Assembly (NCBI RefSeq): GCF_037975245.1
Contig: NC_092579.1
Coordinates: forward strand, 11,206,678 to 11,270,677
Length of the DNA: 64,000 nucleotides
Origin: Apostichopus japonicus
Taxonomy: Eukaryota > Echinodermata > Holothuroidea > Aspidochirotida > Stichopodidae
Direction: 5' to 3'
Part shown: one piece after another, positions 1 to 13,400 of the stretch
Numbering within the stretch: the first letter of the stretch is position 1
Layout: each line of letters begins with the position of its first letter
The notes under the pieces: model-generated
Seen by the model: the letters and a program-made list of their open reading frames with translations, nothing else
The model's database searches: none
What the model was told of the DNA's origin: nothing
Position numbers and translations under genes: made by a program

Positions 1-85
1 TGTAATTTGTATATTCGATGTTTTTTTAAGAGAGTAGCTATTACTCGTAGTGTACTCGCAAAGATGTTTTTGAGTGTAGTAAGGG

Positions 86-483
86 CAGTGGCGGAGCTAG
101 AGTATTGGTCAGGGAGGGCAAGAATGGTCTGTAGGGGCGCTTTCGACACTATCTAAGCGGAGCGCCACCACAGGTTGGCGCGGAGCGTGCAGAAATGTTT
201 TGAGTAAAGATACTCCCTAGATTGCAGGAAATGACCCTTTCCGGGGCCTTGCTAATTTGCAGATAAACGGAGAATAAATAGGTGTCGTCGCCATTTTGTC
301 GGAAAATTACACCAACAGAATATGACAAATGTCAATAGGTATATGAGAGCGCAATAAAATAGTCAAAAATCGCGAATAAGTAAAAAGTAGTGAAAAGCTG
401 AAAAGGGCGCCAGCAGTCCATTTGAGTCCGTCAGGGGGGGGGGCATCCGCCCCCTGACTGTATATATGGACGCTCCGCCACTA
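86..483 (+). mobile_element. hAT-like MITE, copy 1
   Basis: A 398-bp non-coding element begins CAGTGGCGGAGC and ends with the inverted counterpart GCTCCGCCACT. A perfect 8-bp direct repeat, AGTAAGGG, flanks it at 78-85 and 484-491. Eight-bp target duplications with CAG-type ends are typical of hAT transposons. It has no coding capacity, so it is a non-autonomous copy. Two more copies lie at 5481-5865 (reverse) and 62792-63347. The last base of the right end is A where the family has G. Confidence 0.85.
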
Positions 484-491
484 AGTAAGGG

Positions 492-1602
492 GATGTTGGA
501 GAACTGGCTGAAATGAGGCAAGTCATTGGCCTAAGACGAAGTTGTGTTACGCTTACCGGTACTCACACTCACTGCTTCCACTTTTCACGGGGCGTGAAGA
601 CGCGGTTGGGGTGACAATGTGGTCTATAGCCAGGGGACGGGCCGAGGGTCCCCCAGCAATTACTAAAATTATTACACCTATAGAGTATACGTGTGCATCG
701 GACAGATCGACAAGTATGCATTGAAAAATGGGCAGATGCACGTTTCGGAGCCTTGGTAAATATTGGGGGGGCTTATCATGCATTTGCCCCCTCAACTTTT
801 TTATTGGGGGGGCTGAGCCCCCCCAAGCCCCCCCGGTTCCGCCGCCACTGGTGTGAACCAAATAAGTTATATCAATATCTCGAGACTGTTAACTGGAATT
901 TAATGCCAAATTCTTCAGGATGTAGGTCCATCGATAAGTCGGGGCAAGGTGAGGAGGTGCGGTGTGGCCCGTTGATACTACCGGCATGTTGCCAGGGGTA
1001 ACGTAATACCCTGCATCACACCTGCCTATAAAGTTAGCTACTTAGCTACTTACGGGGCGTGCAGGACGTCTGGTTGTCCAGCTATTGTAATCATGCAACT
1101 AATCATATAGAAAATGTATGAAAGCAGTGATGATACACAATATAGTGATGATGAAAATACTTATTATGAATCGTTAAAACTCACTGAAATTACATAACCA
1201 TATAGTTCATTTTCTAATATCTCTCAACTAATGCCATGCTCAACACGAACGTAATACAATTAAGAAGTAATGCAGCTTGTTAACTCAAATTTGTAATTAA
1301 CATGGCATTCTTACCAATCAATAACGGCGGCGTCGAGAATGGGATCGGGCCCGGAACATTCACGCCACCGAGCCCCATTTGGAAATCACCGTTTTGCTCA
1401 AGAGTATTCCGGGGTTCCGTGGATATCTGCCCCTACAGCCCCCCGACCCGTCACCCCTGTGGTCAGGCCTATCAACGACGGCAGAATTTCAGCCCAATTT
1501 TTGTTAGAAGCACATATTTATTAGGCCATGGTATGTTTTTGCATATAAGTGCTCCTGTTTGTATTACTCGTTTGCTTGTTTGTGTCAAGTATTGGACATT
1601 TT
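492..1602. other. Intergenic stretch with one MITE end fragment
   Basis: No gene is supported here. Positions 765-852 are rich in G and C runs and end in CCGCCGCCACTG, resembling the right end of a hAT-like MITE whose left end I cannot find. Open frames in this stretch are short, low in complexity and overlap on both strands. Confidence 0.5.
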
Positions 1603-1966
<364 letters not shown>

Positions 1967-2237
1967 GACTCCAAAGTTAGCATTCAGACTTATATACTGA
2001 TTTAAAATACTGTCCTGTGCTTTCTACTCCCTAAAAGCATTCCCGGAACATCAACGGAGAAAATTCGATAAAATAATTAAATAGGTTATGGTGAGAACAA
2101 GTGATTCGATGACGGCAGTAAACGTCTGATCATGCGTACAACCATTATTTGTCCTTCAAGCGCATATTTATGAGCTTGGGGCCGCATACATGCAGATCAA
2201 AACATATAAACTGCTATTGGTCTAATTTAGGTCTTAC

Positions 2238-3359
2238 CTAAACATCTACGTCACCGTTCTGTTGTATACAACTATCATTTTCCTCAACGACATTCGACCC
2301 CAAATTACACGTGACAGTTGTCTTTTTTGTTTGATATCCATCTTTACCATTGTCTTCTCTACACCTGAATACATCATTCAGGTACCGGCGGAAGTTGGCG
2401 CCGACCACGTAAACTATACACGGATTAAGCAACGACAGAAGGCAGAAAAAGATTAAGCGAAAGTTCTTCAAGTGACCTAACACGATATTGGAACAGAAAA
2501 ATTCCGGATTATAAAAAAGAAATCGAAACACGTAGAAAGGCAACCATCCTATGGCAAATACTACGACTAGAAGAAAAACCATAATTGCGAGCCGTCTGCG
2601 CCTCTCTTGAGCTCGCTTCCCTGCCGTATTAATCCTAATTTGACTGGCTAATTCTCGAGTCGTTCTAAGGCTTTTGTACAACGTTGTAGCCATGATAGTA
2701 TAAAAACATGCAATGAGTAACAAAGGAAGCAAATATATCAAAATAAAACGAAAAATGACGAATATATTCATAAATTTCCCCCAATCCTCCGCATAATAGA
2801 ACTGGTCATGGAAGGATTGGCAAATTTTGATCACGGGAAGGGACGATGAAAGAGCTAAGATCCATACCAAGGCCAGTGTGAAGTAACAGATAGATTTACG
2901 ATGCGGCTGACGATTCCGTAAGACCTTCGAACGCGAAATGCGACATCTCTCGAAGCTCATCACAACCAATGAGAATATAGTCACCGTTGGGAAAAGTGTC
3001 TCTGCTACAACATGAATTCGACAGACATGTCGAGATGTGTAGATGTTACCTTCCCAATAACCGATCCATTTTGAAATCTCCGGAACGAGAACACCGACAC
3101 AAACAAAGATGTCGCTTATCGCAAGGTTCCCTATCATGACGACGCTTACGTCACGCCAGAGTTGTCGAATGTAAATTATGTATAAGACAGTACCGTTTGC
3201 TAAAACCGCAGCCACAACTATCAGGCAGAATATAGTGACGTAGACGTTACGTAAACTCTTTGTTGAAGCAAGCTGGTCGTCGCAGGATGCTAAGAGACCC
3301 TCGTAGGATAAATTGAAAGATTCGCTCATTTTGATAACCCACTCATTATTAACAAGCAT
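2238..3359 (-). CDS. Class A (rhodopsin-type) G-protein-coupled receptor, peptide-receptor-like
   Basis: A single-exon reading frame of 373 aa with seven hydrophobic segments. Hallmarks visible are TM1 with ANGTVLY, TM2 with NLAISD (the sodium-site Asp), a Cys at the top of TM3 (HVCRIH) able to pair with one in loop 2 (KICQSF), and FERCRI at the end of TM3 in place of D/E-R-Y. TM6 has FAIGWLPF, TM7 has LLNPCIVYV (NPxxY), and Cys in FRCRED is a possible palmitoylation site. A basic third loop (ERRRRL) and N-glycosylation sites near the N terminus fit a plasma-membrane receptor. WLPF and the absence of an amine-binding Asp in TM3 favour a peptide ligand, but the subfamily is not identifiable by eye. 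A second Met at residue 11 (MSESFNLS) is an equally plausible start. The gene is intronless and complete. Confidence 0.9.
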   Translation of the reverse strand: MLVNNEWVIKMSESFNLSYEGLLASCDDQLASTKSLRNVYVTIFCLIVVAAVLANGTVLYIIYIRQLWRDVSVVMIGNLAISDIFVCVGVLVPEISKWIGYWEGNIYTSRHVCRIHVVAETLFPTVTIFSLVVMSFERCRISRSKVLRNRQPHRKSICYFTLALVWILALSSSLPVIKICQSFHDQFYYAEDWGKFMNIFVIFRFILIYLLPLLLIACFYTIMATTLYKSLRTTRELASQIRINTAGKRAQERRRRLAIMVFLLVVVFAIGWLPFYVFRFLFYNPEFFCSNIVLGHLKNFRLIFFCLLSLLNPCIVYVVGANFRRYLNDVFRCREDNGKDGYQTKKTTVTCNLGSNVVEENDSCIQQNGDVDV

Positions 3360-3400
3360 TTCACGGTAGTATGCCTGATTACAATACCACAGCTGATTGA

Positions 3401-3408
3401 TGACGTCA
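3401..3408. promoter_or_regulatory. Consensus CRE (TGACGTCA) upstream of the GPCR
   Basis: The perfect palindrome TGACGTCA lies 42 bp upstream of the GPCR start codon on its 5' side. This is the full CREB/ATF site. If the transcription start is nearby, cAMP-responsive expression is possible. No TATA box was identified, and the site may lie in the 5' UTR. Confidence 0.4.
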
Positions 3409-3434
3409 ACAGAAACTCACATTGTAGCATTCGT

Positions 3435-3775
3435 GTGTTAAGTTCCATCAACGAGTATCAAACGAATAGAATCATCGTATTTGGCGTTCAAAAGTCCTTG
3501 ATATCTCCCTTATAATATTTAACGGTATCGTGTCAATTTATGAAGAAACGTTAACATTTACCGCATGACGATTTAATCGAATCGAAACGTCCTTGCAACG
3601 TTACTAATGATGCACTAAGTCATATGTAGGTTCCATCTACGAGTATATTAAAAACCTATTTGGCGTCCCAAAGACCTCGATGTCTCTCTTATTGCACGGT
3701 ATGGTGTCCAGTTATTAAGACAAATTAACATTGCATGACCAGATAATCCAATCCAAACGTCATTAGTCACGTGAT
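3435..3775. repeat. Diverged tandem duplication upstream of the GPCR
   Basis: Two blocks of about 150 bp (roughly 3440-3590 and 3625-3770) share an ordered series of words: TTCCATC(A/T)ACGAGTAT, TATTTGGCGT, AAAG-CC-TCGATGTCTC, GGTAT-GTGTC and CATGAC. They are clearly related but diverged, so this is an old local duplication of the upstream region. Function is unknown. Confidence 0.6.
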
Positions 3776-5472
3776 TTAACCTCAGTGATATTTAATAAAA
3801 AATCATCGCCCAATTGTAAAATTACTCCATGTCATCTGTCAAGGCCTGCTATACAAATTTCAAATACAATCTTTCCCTCATTAGAAATAGGCAAGATACC
3901 TTGTTCTTGGATTACTTGGAAGTGAAATATCCCTGTCACTTTTGTAGCCTATTCGTCTAATCGTTGTCCGAATGTTATATTTATTCATGTGTTCAGTCGA
4001 TAAAGTGATGTAAATATCAACATTCTCTAAAGCCCGTCAGTTATTTTAACATTAATTGATTTTAACTTACACGCATAAATATTTAATCAGAAAATTTTGA
4101 CATTCACATTTCCTTCATGCCGCAGATTAATCTGACAGTGACATAAATTTGAAGACGTTATTAAAAATTTTAAGGCAATTTTTCAATGTACCTGTCGCTC
4201 AATCAGTGAAATGCTCAATAACAGCTGTTATTTTCATCGAAATTCCTGTAAGAACGAAAATGTACATTACAATCAATCCCAAGCGTAAATCCTGAGATGT
4301 CGTCGTCCAAAGAAAAATTCTCGCGACAAAGAAATCTATTTTGATTTAGTAATTATTATTGCGTTCACATGTTTTGTTATCAATACACATTGAGTTTCGA
4401 ATCCAAATGGATATTACTTAATTTTACTTGGTAGCGCTAACTTCCAATTGATTGAACCAACTCCACTCGCTCATACGAAATGCCTTTCCATTCGGCAAAA
4501 AAGCTCCATTTACTCTTTCCCGACCATATGTTTAGTAATTTCCACCAAGTAGTATTTGCTTTTTTCTCTGCGCTCCAACCATCTTTCGAAAACACTGTTA
4601 TATGAATAAACTTTATATCCTTCACATAAAATCATCGACATCAAAATTGTAAGTCCATAGATCTGGGATTACTTTTATTTCCAATATATATTTTTCAGTA
4701 TGTGCAAACTTAATGCTTGAAATCTGTAGGTAGTACTGCGTTATATAGTCCTTCCATCTACCGCAATTGGCATCTTTATTAGTTTCTGTACTAGGGTCAA
4801 ACCTGGCGCTATTCATCCATCAAAACCTATTTCGTTGCAACTGCTTGTAATGCAGAGATGTTAAGTTCGTTTATTTTCCAAGTTGAAACCAAAGGTGAAA
4901 TGCACTTTACGATGGGCTGACATTATGTATACTGATATTGTTGGACCTATATATGATGACAGGTGGTACTTTATTTTTAATGTATAAACCATTTGCTCGG
5001 CAAACTTGCATTTTTGTCTTAAGTTACACTCTTTTTTTTCACAAACCCACTAATGCATAGAGTCGAGGACAGTATCATGGATTATTTTCATATGTCAATT
5101 GATATGTCATCGAAAAATCCATCACCGATTTGTGGCGTTACGTAGAAATGTTATAAATTAAAATAAAATTATGAGAAATCTCAAACCAAGGACAAAATCA
5201 CTAAAGTGAAATTGATGAATTCTTAATAAAGTTACCGTCACTTTATTTTAAAATCGCATTCAAGGTAGCACACTATATGGATAAAATATGATCACTTTGG
5301 GTTGTAGATCATTAATCCAGGCATCCCAAGCTATGGGGGGGGGGAGGGGGCAAACTTGTAATACGAGTACAGCAACATGAGTACTAGTAAAATTCCTTCG
5401 ATTAGTACGAGTACAAAGTGTATTAACTCGAGTACGCTACGTGAACGTAACCCTAAAATTACTATTGACAAT
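3776..5472. other. Intergenic, no feature recognised
   Basis: AT-rich sequence with only short open frames and no protein motif, RNA gene or repeat boundary that I recognise. A G run at 5335-5349 is simple sequence. Confidence 0.5.
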
Positions 5473-5480
5473 GTTCCGAG

Positions 5481-5865
5481 CAGTGGCGGAGCGTCCATAC
5501 AGTCAGGGGGGCGGACCCCCCCCCCCCCTGACAGACTCAAATGGACTGCTAGCGCCCTTTTCAGCTCTTTACCACTTTTTACTTAGTGTAGATTATTGAC
5601 TTTTTTATTGCGCTCTCATCTACTTATTGACATTTGTCACATTTTGTTGGTGTAATTTGGCGATGACACCTATTTATTCTTCGTTTATCTGCAAATTAGC
5701 CAGGCCCGGAAAGGGTCATTTCCGGCAATCTAGGGAGTATCTTTACTCAAAAAATTTCTGTACGCTACGCGCCAACCAGTGGTGGCGCTCCGCTTAGATA
5801 GTGTCGAAAGCGCCCCTACAGACCATTCTCGCCCATCCTGACCAATACCCCTAGCTCCGCCACTG
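5481..5865 (-). mobile_element. hAT-like MITE, copy 2 (reverse orientation)
   Basis: The same family as 86-483, inserted in the opposite orientation, from CAGTGGCGGAGCGTCC to GCTCCGCCACTG. The flanks are GTTCCGAG (5473-5480) and GTTCCGCG (5866-5873), a 7-of-8 target-site duplication. An internal deletion removes part of the segment around 5655. Non-coding. Confidence 0.85.
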
Positions 5866-6051
5866 GTTCCGCGCAGAAGTACAAATTCACGAAAGCGTGT
5901 AGCACAAGTTCTGGTAACTATGTTAGGATACGGAGCATGGACTCGAGCTCCCTAAAAGACTGGCCGGGATGGCGTTCCGTAAAATGGGCGACCAAGGTTA
6001 TGCAGTCGGTTGCGAGCCAGGTTCCAATAATATTAAAGTAGGTAATAGTTC

Positions 6052-7069
6052 GAGGCACTGAAAGAGCAAGACATCAACACTAACTACATCAAAGTAATCA
6101 AAGATATCTATACTGGCAGCACAACTACTGTTAAGTTACACAAAGAAAGCAACAAAATACCAATAAGGAAAGGAGTGAGGCAGGGAGATACCATATCTCC
6201 AAAGCTCTTTACAGAATGCTTAGAACACATCTTCAAAGACATCAATTGGGAAGATAAAGGTATCAATGTGAATGGGGAGAAGCTCAACCACCTCCGTTTT
6301 GCTGATGATATAGTCATAATAGCTAACAACTTCAACGAAATGGAGAGCATGCTACAGGACTTGGACATAGCAAGCAGGAAAAGAGGACTGAAAATGAATA
6401 TGAAGAAGACCAAAGTAATGGCAGACCAATCAGTTAAACACAAACATATCATCATTAATGGAACAAAATTGGAACATGTATCTGAATACATTTACCTGGG
6501 ACAAAGGTTCACTCTCACCGAAAGGAATCAAGATAATGAAATAAGGAGGAGGATCAAAGCAGGGTGGCAAGCATTTGGCAGATACAGCCACATCATGAAG
6601 GGCAATCTACCACTATGCTTAAAAAGGAAAGTGTATGACCAATGCATCCTCCCATCAATGACATATGCATCAGAAACATGGACACTAACAATTAAAATGG
6701 AAAGAAAGTTAGCAGCCGCACAACATAACATGGAGAGGAGTATGCTTAACATAACATGCAAAGATCACAAAACCAATAAGTGGATAAGGGAACAGACAAA
6801 GGTACAGGATAAAATGGAAATAATCAAACATCGTAAATGGACATGGGCCGGCCATGTCACTAGAAGGGGAAGATGGAGCACGCTAACCACTGTATGGACA
6901 CCGCTTGACGGGAAAAGGAACAGAGGCAGGCAAAGAAAGAGATGGAGAGATGAAATACAGAAATTCTGGAATGAAACCAATTGGTACACACATGCAAGGG
7001 AGAGAGATAGTTGGAGATATCATGCTGAGGCCTTCATCCAGCAGTGGATCGACAACGGCTGAAGAAGAA
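6052..7069 (+). mobile_element. 5'-truncated RTE-like LINE insertion with intact 11-bp TSD
   Basis: An uninterrupted frame runs from 6049 to the stop at 7060-7062. It encodes the C-terminal part of a non-LTR reverse transcriptase: KGVRQGDTISPKLF, the catalytic motif HLRFADDIVIIA (YADD-type box with two Asp) and the terminal WTWAGHVTRR and GRQRKRWRDE segments typical of RTE-clade proteins. The stop is followed directly by an AGAAGAA tail. The 11-mer GGTAATAGTTC lies on both sides (6041-6051 and 7070-7080), a target-site duplication. The absence of stops and the near-perfect flanks indicate a young, dead-on-arrival copy. It lacks the endonuclease and N-terminal RT motifs. Confidence 0.9.
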
Positions 7070-7080
7070 GGTAATAGTTC

Positions 7081-10000
7081 AGCCAAGTGTCCTATGGAGC
7101 ATGCATTTCATGCGGTGAAATGTTTATTTTACTATATATACATTTTTTGGGGGATAACTGTCTGTATGTATGATGTTGTCAGTTTACTAATTCGTTCAAC
7201 CTGCGATCAAACGCAATAAAATCAGTCAATTTGCATTGTAATCATGCAATCAATCTCTAACAAGTAGGTCCACATATTTGGCGCTTTTATAGGAATTTTA
7301 TGACAAATTGATGGGCGTCAGTATATACTAGCCTAGGAAATTCACAGCATGGGTCGCCATGCTAGAAAAGAGTTTTGGGAAACAGCGTCTTGGATCTCGT
7401 CATATTTTGTGCATCTAACGTTTCTATGTTCTTTACGCTACCAACAAGTTGGCATTTAACACAGCATGAACCTCATAAACCACGTTCGCATAACGGAAAG
7501 AGTTAATCGAGGGAAGAGTATCAGAGATAGCAACGGCTCTGAAGAATATATGTGTAAAGGAAGTAATTGTAAAGGACGCACTCTATTTAAGCCTTCATAA
7601 CGTATCACCACAGAGTCGGAAAATAGACAAAACTGCCCTACTGTGTTGATTTGTTTGGGTATTTTCTGAGTCATTACCATTCTGTTTTTTTGCTTGGATG
7701 TTGAAGACGATGAAATAAAGTACCGATGGTCTAAATTTCTGGAGGATTGAAGGTGATTTATGGTACTTTAGAAAACCTTGGGTGAAACAAGAAAATTCCT
7801 CAGCGACTGCTGGGAAGCACTATGATATACTTTGAGCTCTTCAAGCTCAAAATTTAAACGGTCATGGTGGCAAAAATTGAATGTTTTATTATAGCCCAAG
7901 CCATTAGCTATCATACGGTGGGTAGGACATGTCAGTTGAAAACTTCTATCTATGCTCTATCGGCTTTTGAAAGTGGCTAGTTTAGTGTGTAAGTCAATGG
8001 GAGCAATTCATTGTGGTGCGGTACCTCAAGGGGCAATGTCCTGACAGAGCGACACCTTAATATACCGGTTAATTAAGATATGTAGAAACGCGAACGTGAG
8101 TTTATCATTCTTTTTAATTTTGCGATCTATAAAGCGATAAAAGTAATTATAATGAATCAGCTGTATTAGTTATATACATTTTCCATGTGTATACTTCTAT
8201 CAACCACACTACCCACTCACTCAACCTACACTCTCCCCCCCCCCCCCCCTCCCAACAGAGTCGAACCGGTAAGATAACATATGACATATATTTGACACGC
8301 TTACCAAATTCTCTTTTCAATAACAATAACATGACAAAATAATGTATTGTATGACGTTGTACATTAGTTGAAAGGCACTGCTCTGGCGTGATGGATGGAG
8401 CTCTTGCAAAACTATCTGCATTGTTCTTGAGTCAGATCGGTATGACTCACATACACACAAACATTCATACAAACACACACACATTCACATGAAGATCACC
8501 TGTTACTTTAGATGATATCAAATAATATGCCTCTTCATAAATGGCGAGTTGCATACATTATTATTAAAATATCTAGGAATATATACTTTACCACTATGAC
8601 TCTCATCATGTGATTGTTAAATTACATTATTCATCATATATCTTTGAATTATTTAAATTATTAAAAAAAAAACATTTCTGGAGGAAATGGCAGAGTAGCT
8701 TACAGAGCAGAAATGGCAGAGAGAATACAATTGAAAGCAGACAATGCTCATGAATAAACATAACTGTATCATATTTACATTATCCAACCTGGTTTACATA
8801 GACTTAAAATATAACAATCAATGCACAAATATCATCGTAAATATTCTAATAACAAAATAAAATGAAAATAACTGTTATATCTTGTCTGTTTGATTAGTTT
8901 AACTGCTTGAAAGTATCAATAGCACTTCTTTGCAAATTATTCATCTGCTTCTTCTTGATATTATTCTCTTATTTTTACCATCAAGGACTAGAAATACACA
9001 AAGTCATAAACAAACGTTTGAATTTCTGTACAAAGTTCACCTGTTTGAAAGGGATGGAAGAGTTTGAAGTAGATATAGACACATGCACCATTGAGAAAGG
9101 TTGAAATCCATTAAAAACAGACCACCAACTTCATACAAATTTAAGAATGTCAAAATGTTTTACAACATTTTGTATCTACATTCTCCTATAGCTGAATACT
9201 TATTTCATCAAGTTTGCAGAATAAAGAAACAGGGCTACATTACACGACTGTTCTTCTAGCATTTGTAACTGCTTCTATGTTACCTAGGTGACAGTGCTCA
9301 ACAAAATATGGGTTAGGTGTTCAGGCCATTCGAAGATCTAAAAAGTGAAGCTGGTAGTTATCTCTTTCTGAATTCCAACTTAAATAAACTTTTTCCAAAA
9401 GTTAATCACTTTTATTGGGAAATTTAATTAGCATTTCACCTTTTTTAATTCTTTAATTTATGAGTTGTTATAGAATTGTTAATAAAATGATTTAAAAAAA
9501 AATTGAAAATCTCAATAATGACTAATTTTTAATGTAAACATTGAATTATTACCGAAAGTATAAAGTGTACCTATTTGACCATGATATACTGTGAGTACTC
9601 TCCGAGACAATTCAAAAGTGACAAGCTTTGTTCAAGTTAATAGTACAAATAATTACTTCAGCATGTGGCAAATTTAAGTTGATACTACCTAATAAACTAG
9701 AGACATTAAAAAAATAATTGTTTTTTCCATTGTTCAAATCCACGAACCTTTGCAATACCCCATTACAATAGAATTCTTTAGAGGACGTGGAGATTCGTTA
9801 GAATCACATCTGAGGACCTAGAATTCTTTTGTTGAAGTCCTCAATCAGAATACAAAATACACACACAAATACATTGGTTTCCTTTTGAAATTAAATCTTG
9901 AAGTCATTAAATGAATGGTACAGTATTCATCGCTGTATGTACTGTACTCGTACTGTAAGCGGGTCAAATTAAAGATATTACTTTCTCTCTTGTATCTTTT

Positions 10001-10165
10001 ATAAATCCATTCTTACAGGGCCACAATTACATGGTACCTGTACAATAATACATTATTCCATAACTGCCTACAATTTTCAAATGAAGGTACAAATTAAATA
10101 ATAAAATGAAAGATTAATTGGGATTTGCATTTTTTTAAGTCATTTTGATAGTTTGGAATGGTTGC
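7081..10165. other. Intergenic, no gene supported
   Basis: About 3 kb downstream of GALK1. I see a poly-C run (8227-8249), short CA-rich and T/A-rich simple sequence (8450-8490, 8660-8675) and no convincing coding or RNA gene. Open frames are below 80 codons and show no recognisable motif. Confidence 0.5.
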
Positions 10166-10171
10166 TTTATT
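10166..10171 (-). terminator. Candidate GALK1 polyadenylation signal
   Basis: TTTATT on the plus strand reads AATAAA on the coding strand, about 290 bp beyond the GALK1 stop codon. It is a plausible but unproven 3' end. AATAAA-like words are frequent in this AT-rich DNA. Confidence 0.35.
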
Positions 10172-10459
10172 GGTCACAATAATGAAAGAAATCTTGCGGT
10201 GTCAACCAGGGTATCCCAACTTTCCTCTATCATGACAGACAACATGAAGTGACATACCGTGAGTTGGTTTATAAATCCTCGTTCAATAATGCTAAAACTT
10301 GTACTCTACTTGATTACCCCCACCTTGTAATGTTAACATGTGTTTTGAAAATTTAAAAAATAAAGCTTCTTTAACGATTTGGTAGGAATCAATACAATCA
10401 CATGATACCGTTTAAAGTTATAGAAAATTGTAATCCAGCTGGCATCTTCTTTGGATTCT

Positions 10460-13400
10460 TTACAGTAGCAGTTTCTGGGCACCCTTCGACGCAACGGCTA
10501 GGTAATATGTCGCTGTGCCCTTGTACTTGCTCTGAAAAGGAATGAAGAAAATCAATGATACCATTTAAAATTTCCAGTGTCTTACCTTTGTTGAACCCAA
10601 ATGACCTGTACTCTCCACCAAAAACAATAGGGATTTTGTACTCATTATAGAGAAGCCATAGCCATACATACCAGCTACTGCAGTTTTCTATCTGGAAATA
10701 TCGTATCTACATAGTGTTCGAGTTTTGACACCTGGTGACCTTAAATGAACTCTGACCTACATCAAATTGTGTACAAACTATTCAATACATAAGGTTATCA
10801 TACCATGTAAATATGAGCTCCTTTCATGTTCTGGTTCTGGAGATATAGCACTTTTGATATATTCACATATATTCAAATGACCTTTGACCTCCACCAAAAT
10901 CAGTAGAGTTCGCTAATAGAATTACAGGAAATCAACTTGACAAATAAAGGAACTGCATAAGCGACCTTACTTGAGATATCAAGATTTTCACACCTTTTCC
11001 CTCTGTTGACCTCAAATGACCTTTGACATTCATGAGAAAACAATCCAGACCGTCTACCTAACATCGACAAGCTACAAACCATGTTTGAACCCCTAGAATA
11101 CCTAGTCTGGCAAATGATGAATTTAGAGCCATGCTATACTGAGACTAGTATACACTGTACAAATCTGACAAGCAGGCTATCCAATTCATAATGGAATAAA
11201 ATTCTCCTTCAACTACCAAACACCATTTTTAAAATCATGGATAAACAATCTGGATTCCTTCCTTCACAAATCCCAAGACACCCAACTGGTGCATTCTGAG
11301 AACAGATGAGTATGTATTTGTGTGTTTGTTGCCAGTAGTAAAGTAAAGTTGCAATGAAATATTCATGATTATATACTATAATATAGGCCAACGTTTCATT
11401 GCAATGCCAATCTCACATTAATTTACTCCTTAGGAATGTTATATTACCCAAGTTTATATCATGTGTCATATATTCAGACTGAGAGGTTGGAATATTGTTT
11501 TTGGTTAGGGGTTTGGGTCTAAATTTGAACATATTGGGCTACTAAAAGTTATTAATTTATAATAATAATATGCAAATATTTATAGAGCGCTTTATGCAAA
11601 GGCCTCAAAGCGCTTTTAAAGGCAATGCCTAACATCATGTACTTATATTACCCTGAAAAGTGTTTTGAGATATTCTTTTAGTTAAAGCAGTTAATGTAGT
11701 TATTTGTCTCTTTTGTTATTAATGCTCAAAGCTAACTGTTGTATAATAACTTCAAAAATTCTATAAATATTTAAATATTTGTATCCTTACAATAAAGCAT
11801 GCTATCTCAAAGTATCATTAATCTACTGATGTGGAAAATTACAACAATTCTATATATTACCACTCAAATATTCCTAGTTCATTATGATCTTCCCGGCCTA
11901 TAGCAAATACCACCTGAGTCCCCTGTTTTTGGCCAAAAATACACACAGTGTACTATTTCAGTGGTTAATCCAAATTTGTCTTCACACAAGAAAGTAGACT
12001 TGGCCATTGAGTTTACAATCATACGGTGGCTGGTCAATTAATTAGGTGTGCTCAATGATGACCCCTATAATGGCAGTACTTGGGGTAGTTTATGCTATCA
12101 AGTAACAAATTATTGATGCTTGAATGAATTTGAGGACTGTTTTGTCTATAGGCGGTCCTGCCAGTCATGTTGTATTACCTTCATCATTGCCACTGCTTTT
12201 GTCACCACTCGACTCCGCAGCATAGTAACAGTGCACCCACCAAAGCCTGCCCCAGTTAATCTGGACCCAAGAACACCCTCCACCTCCATGGCTGCAGACA
12301 CTAGTTGATCTAATTCTGCACAGCTGACTTCGTAGTCATCCCTGACATATAATAAAATAAAATAAAGTAAATAATTGAATACAAAAGTAACAAAATTTTG
12401 TTATCTTTCATCAAACAGACATACTGGTATGCTATTAATATAGCTGTGCAAGATATGACGGTGATAATACTTTAATACGATTGCAATAAAATAGAATCTG
12501 TGAAATATACAGGCATAGTGAACAGAACAGTAATGAATTGTCGGTGGTCACAAAGAATTTACAGACTCCTGTCTAGACAAGAAAATCCAGACGATACAAA
12601 GATTATAAAATATAAAATAATATAAAATATATTTATCTAATAAAATAATAAATATATATCTATCAGGGAATCTAAAAAAGTTGCAGGAAAAGCTGCACTT
12701 TTGCAGTTCTCAATGATAATAATAATCGGCCAAGAAGAAGGTATGTGCGACAAGCTGAATAGCTTGTAACTTACACTACATATACAAGGTTGCTATTCAA
12801 TTTACAGTTTTAGCTCGCTTTGGCTTTGGTACAAGTTTAAAAGACCATATCAGATGGGAATTCCATGAATTTTTCCTGGATGAAAAACCTTACCTTGGCA
12901 GACCAGGGTTCAAACCCACTACAGCCCAGATGGAAGGGTTTATTGCTTCTAATGCATTCAACCAAAGGAGAGTATTAAGTAACATATATGGAATCACAGG
13001 ATTTTATTTCATTGCAGTATCCAGCAGGTCTTTTCAGCTGAGTTTTTGCAAAGTTTTTTCAATAATATGTAAATATGCTTTTGAGTGGTATTTCGTGGGT
13101 ACGGTCAAGTTGCTTTGAACTAAGTTGAAAAAAGAAAACACACTTTTAAAGAGAAACAAGACTTCAAGATCTGGTGTTCATCTAATATTTAACAAAACAA
13201 ATGTGGAATAATGCAGGTTTTTGACATGGTATCTATGATTTAATGTGGTTTATGATTTTATGTATTCGTACCTCATGGATTTATGATTTAATGTGGTCTA
13301 TGATTTTACCTATTCATACCCAATGGAATTAATGTGGTCTATGATTTAACGTATTTGTACCTCATGGAATTAAGATTTAATGTGGTCTATGATTTCACAT

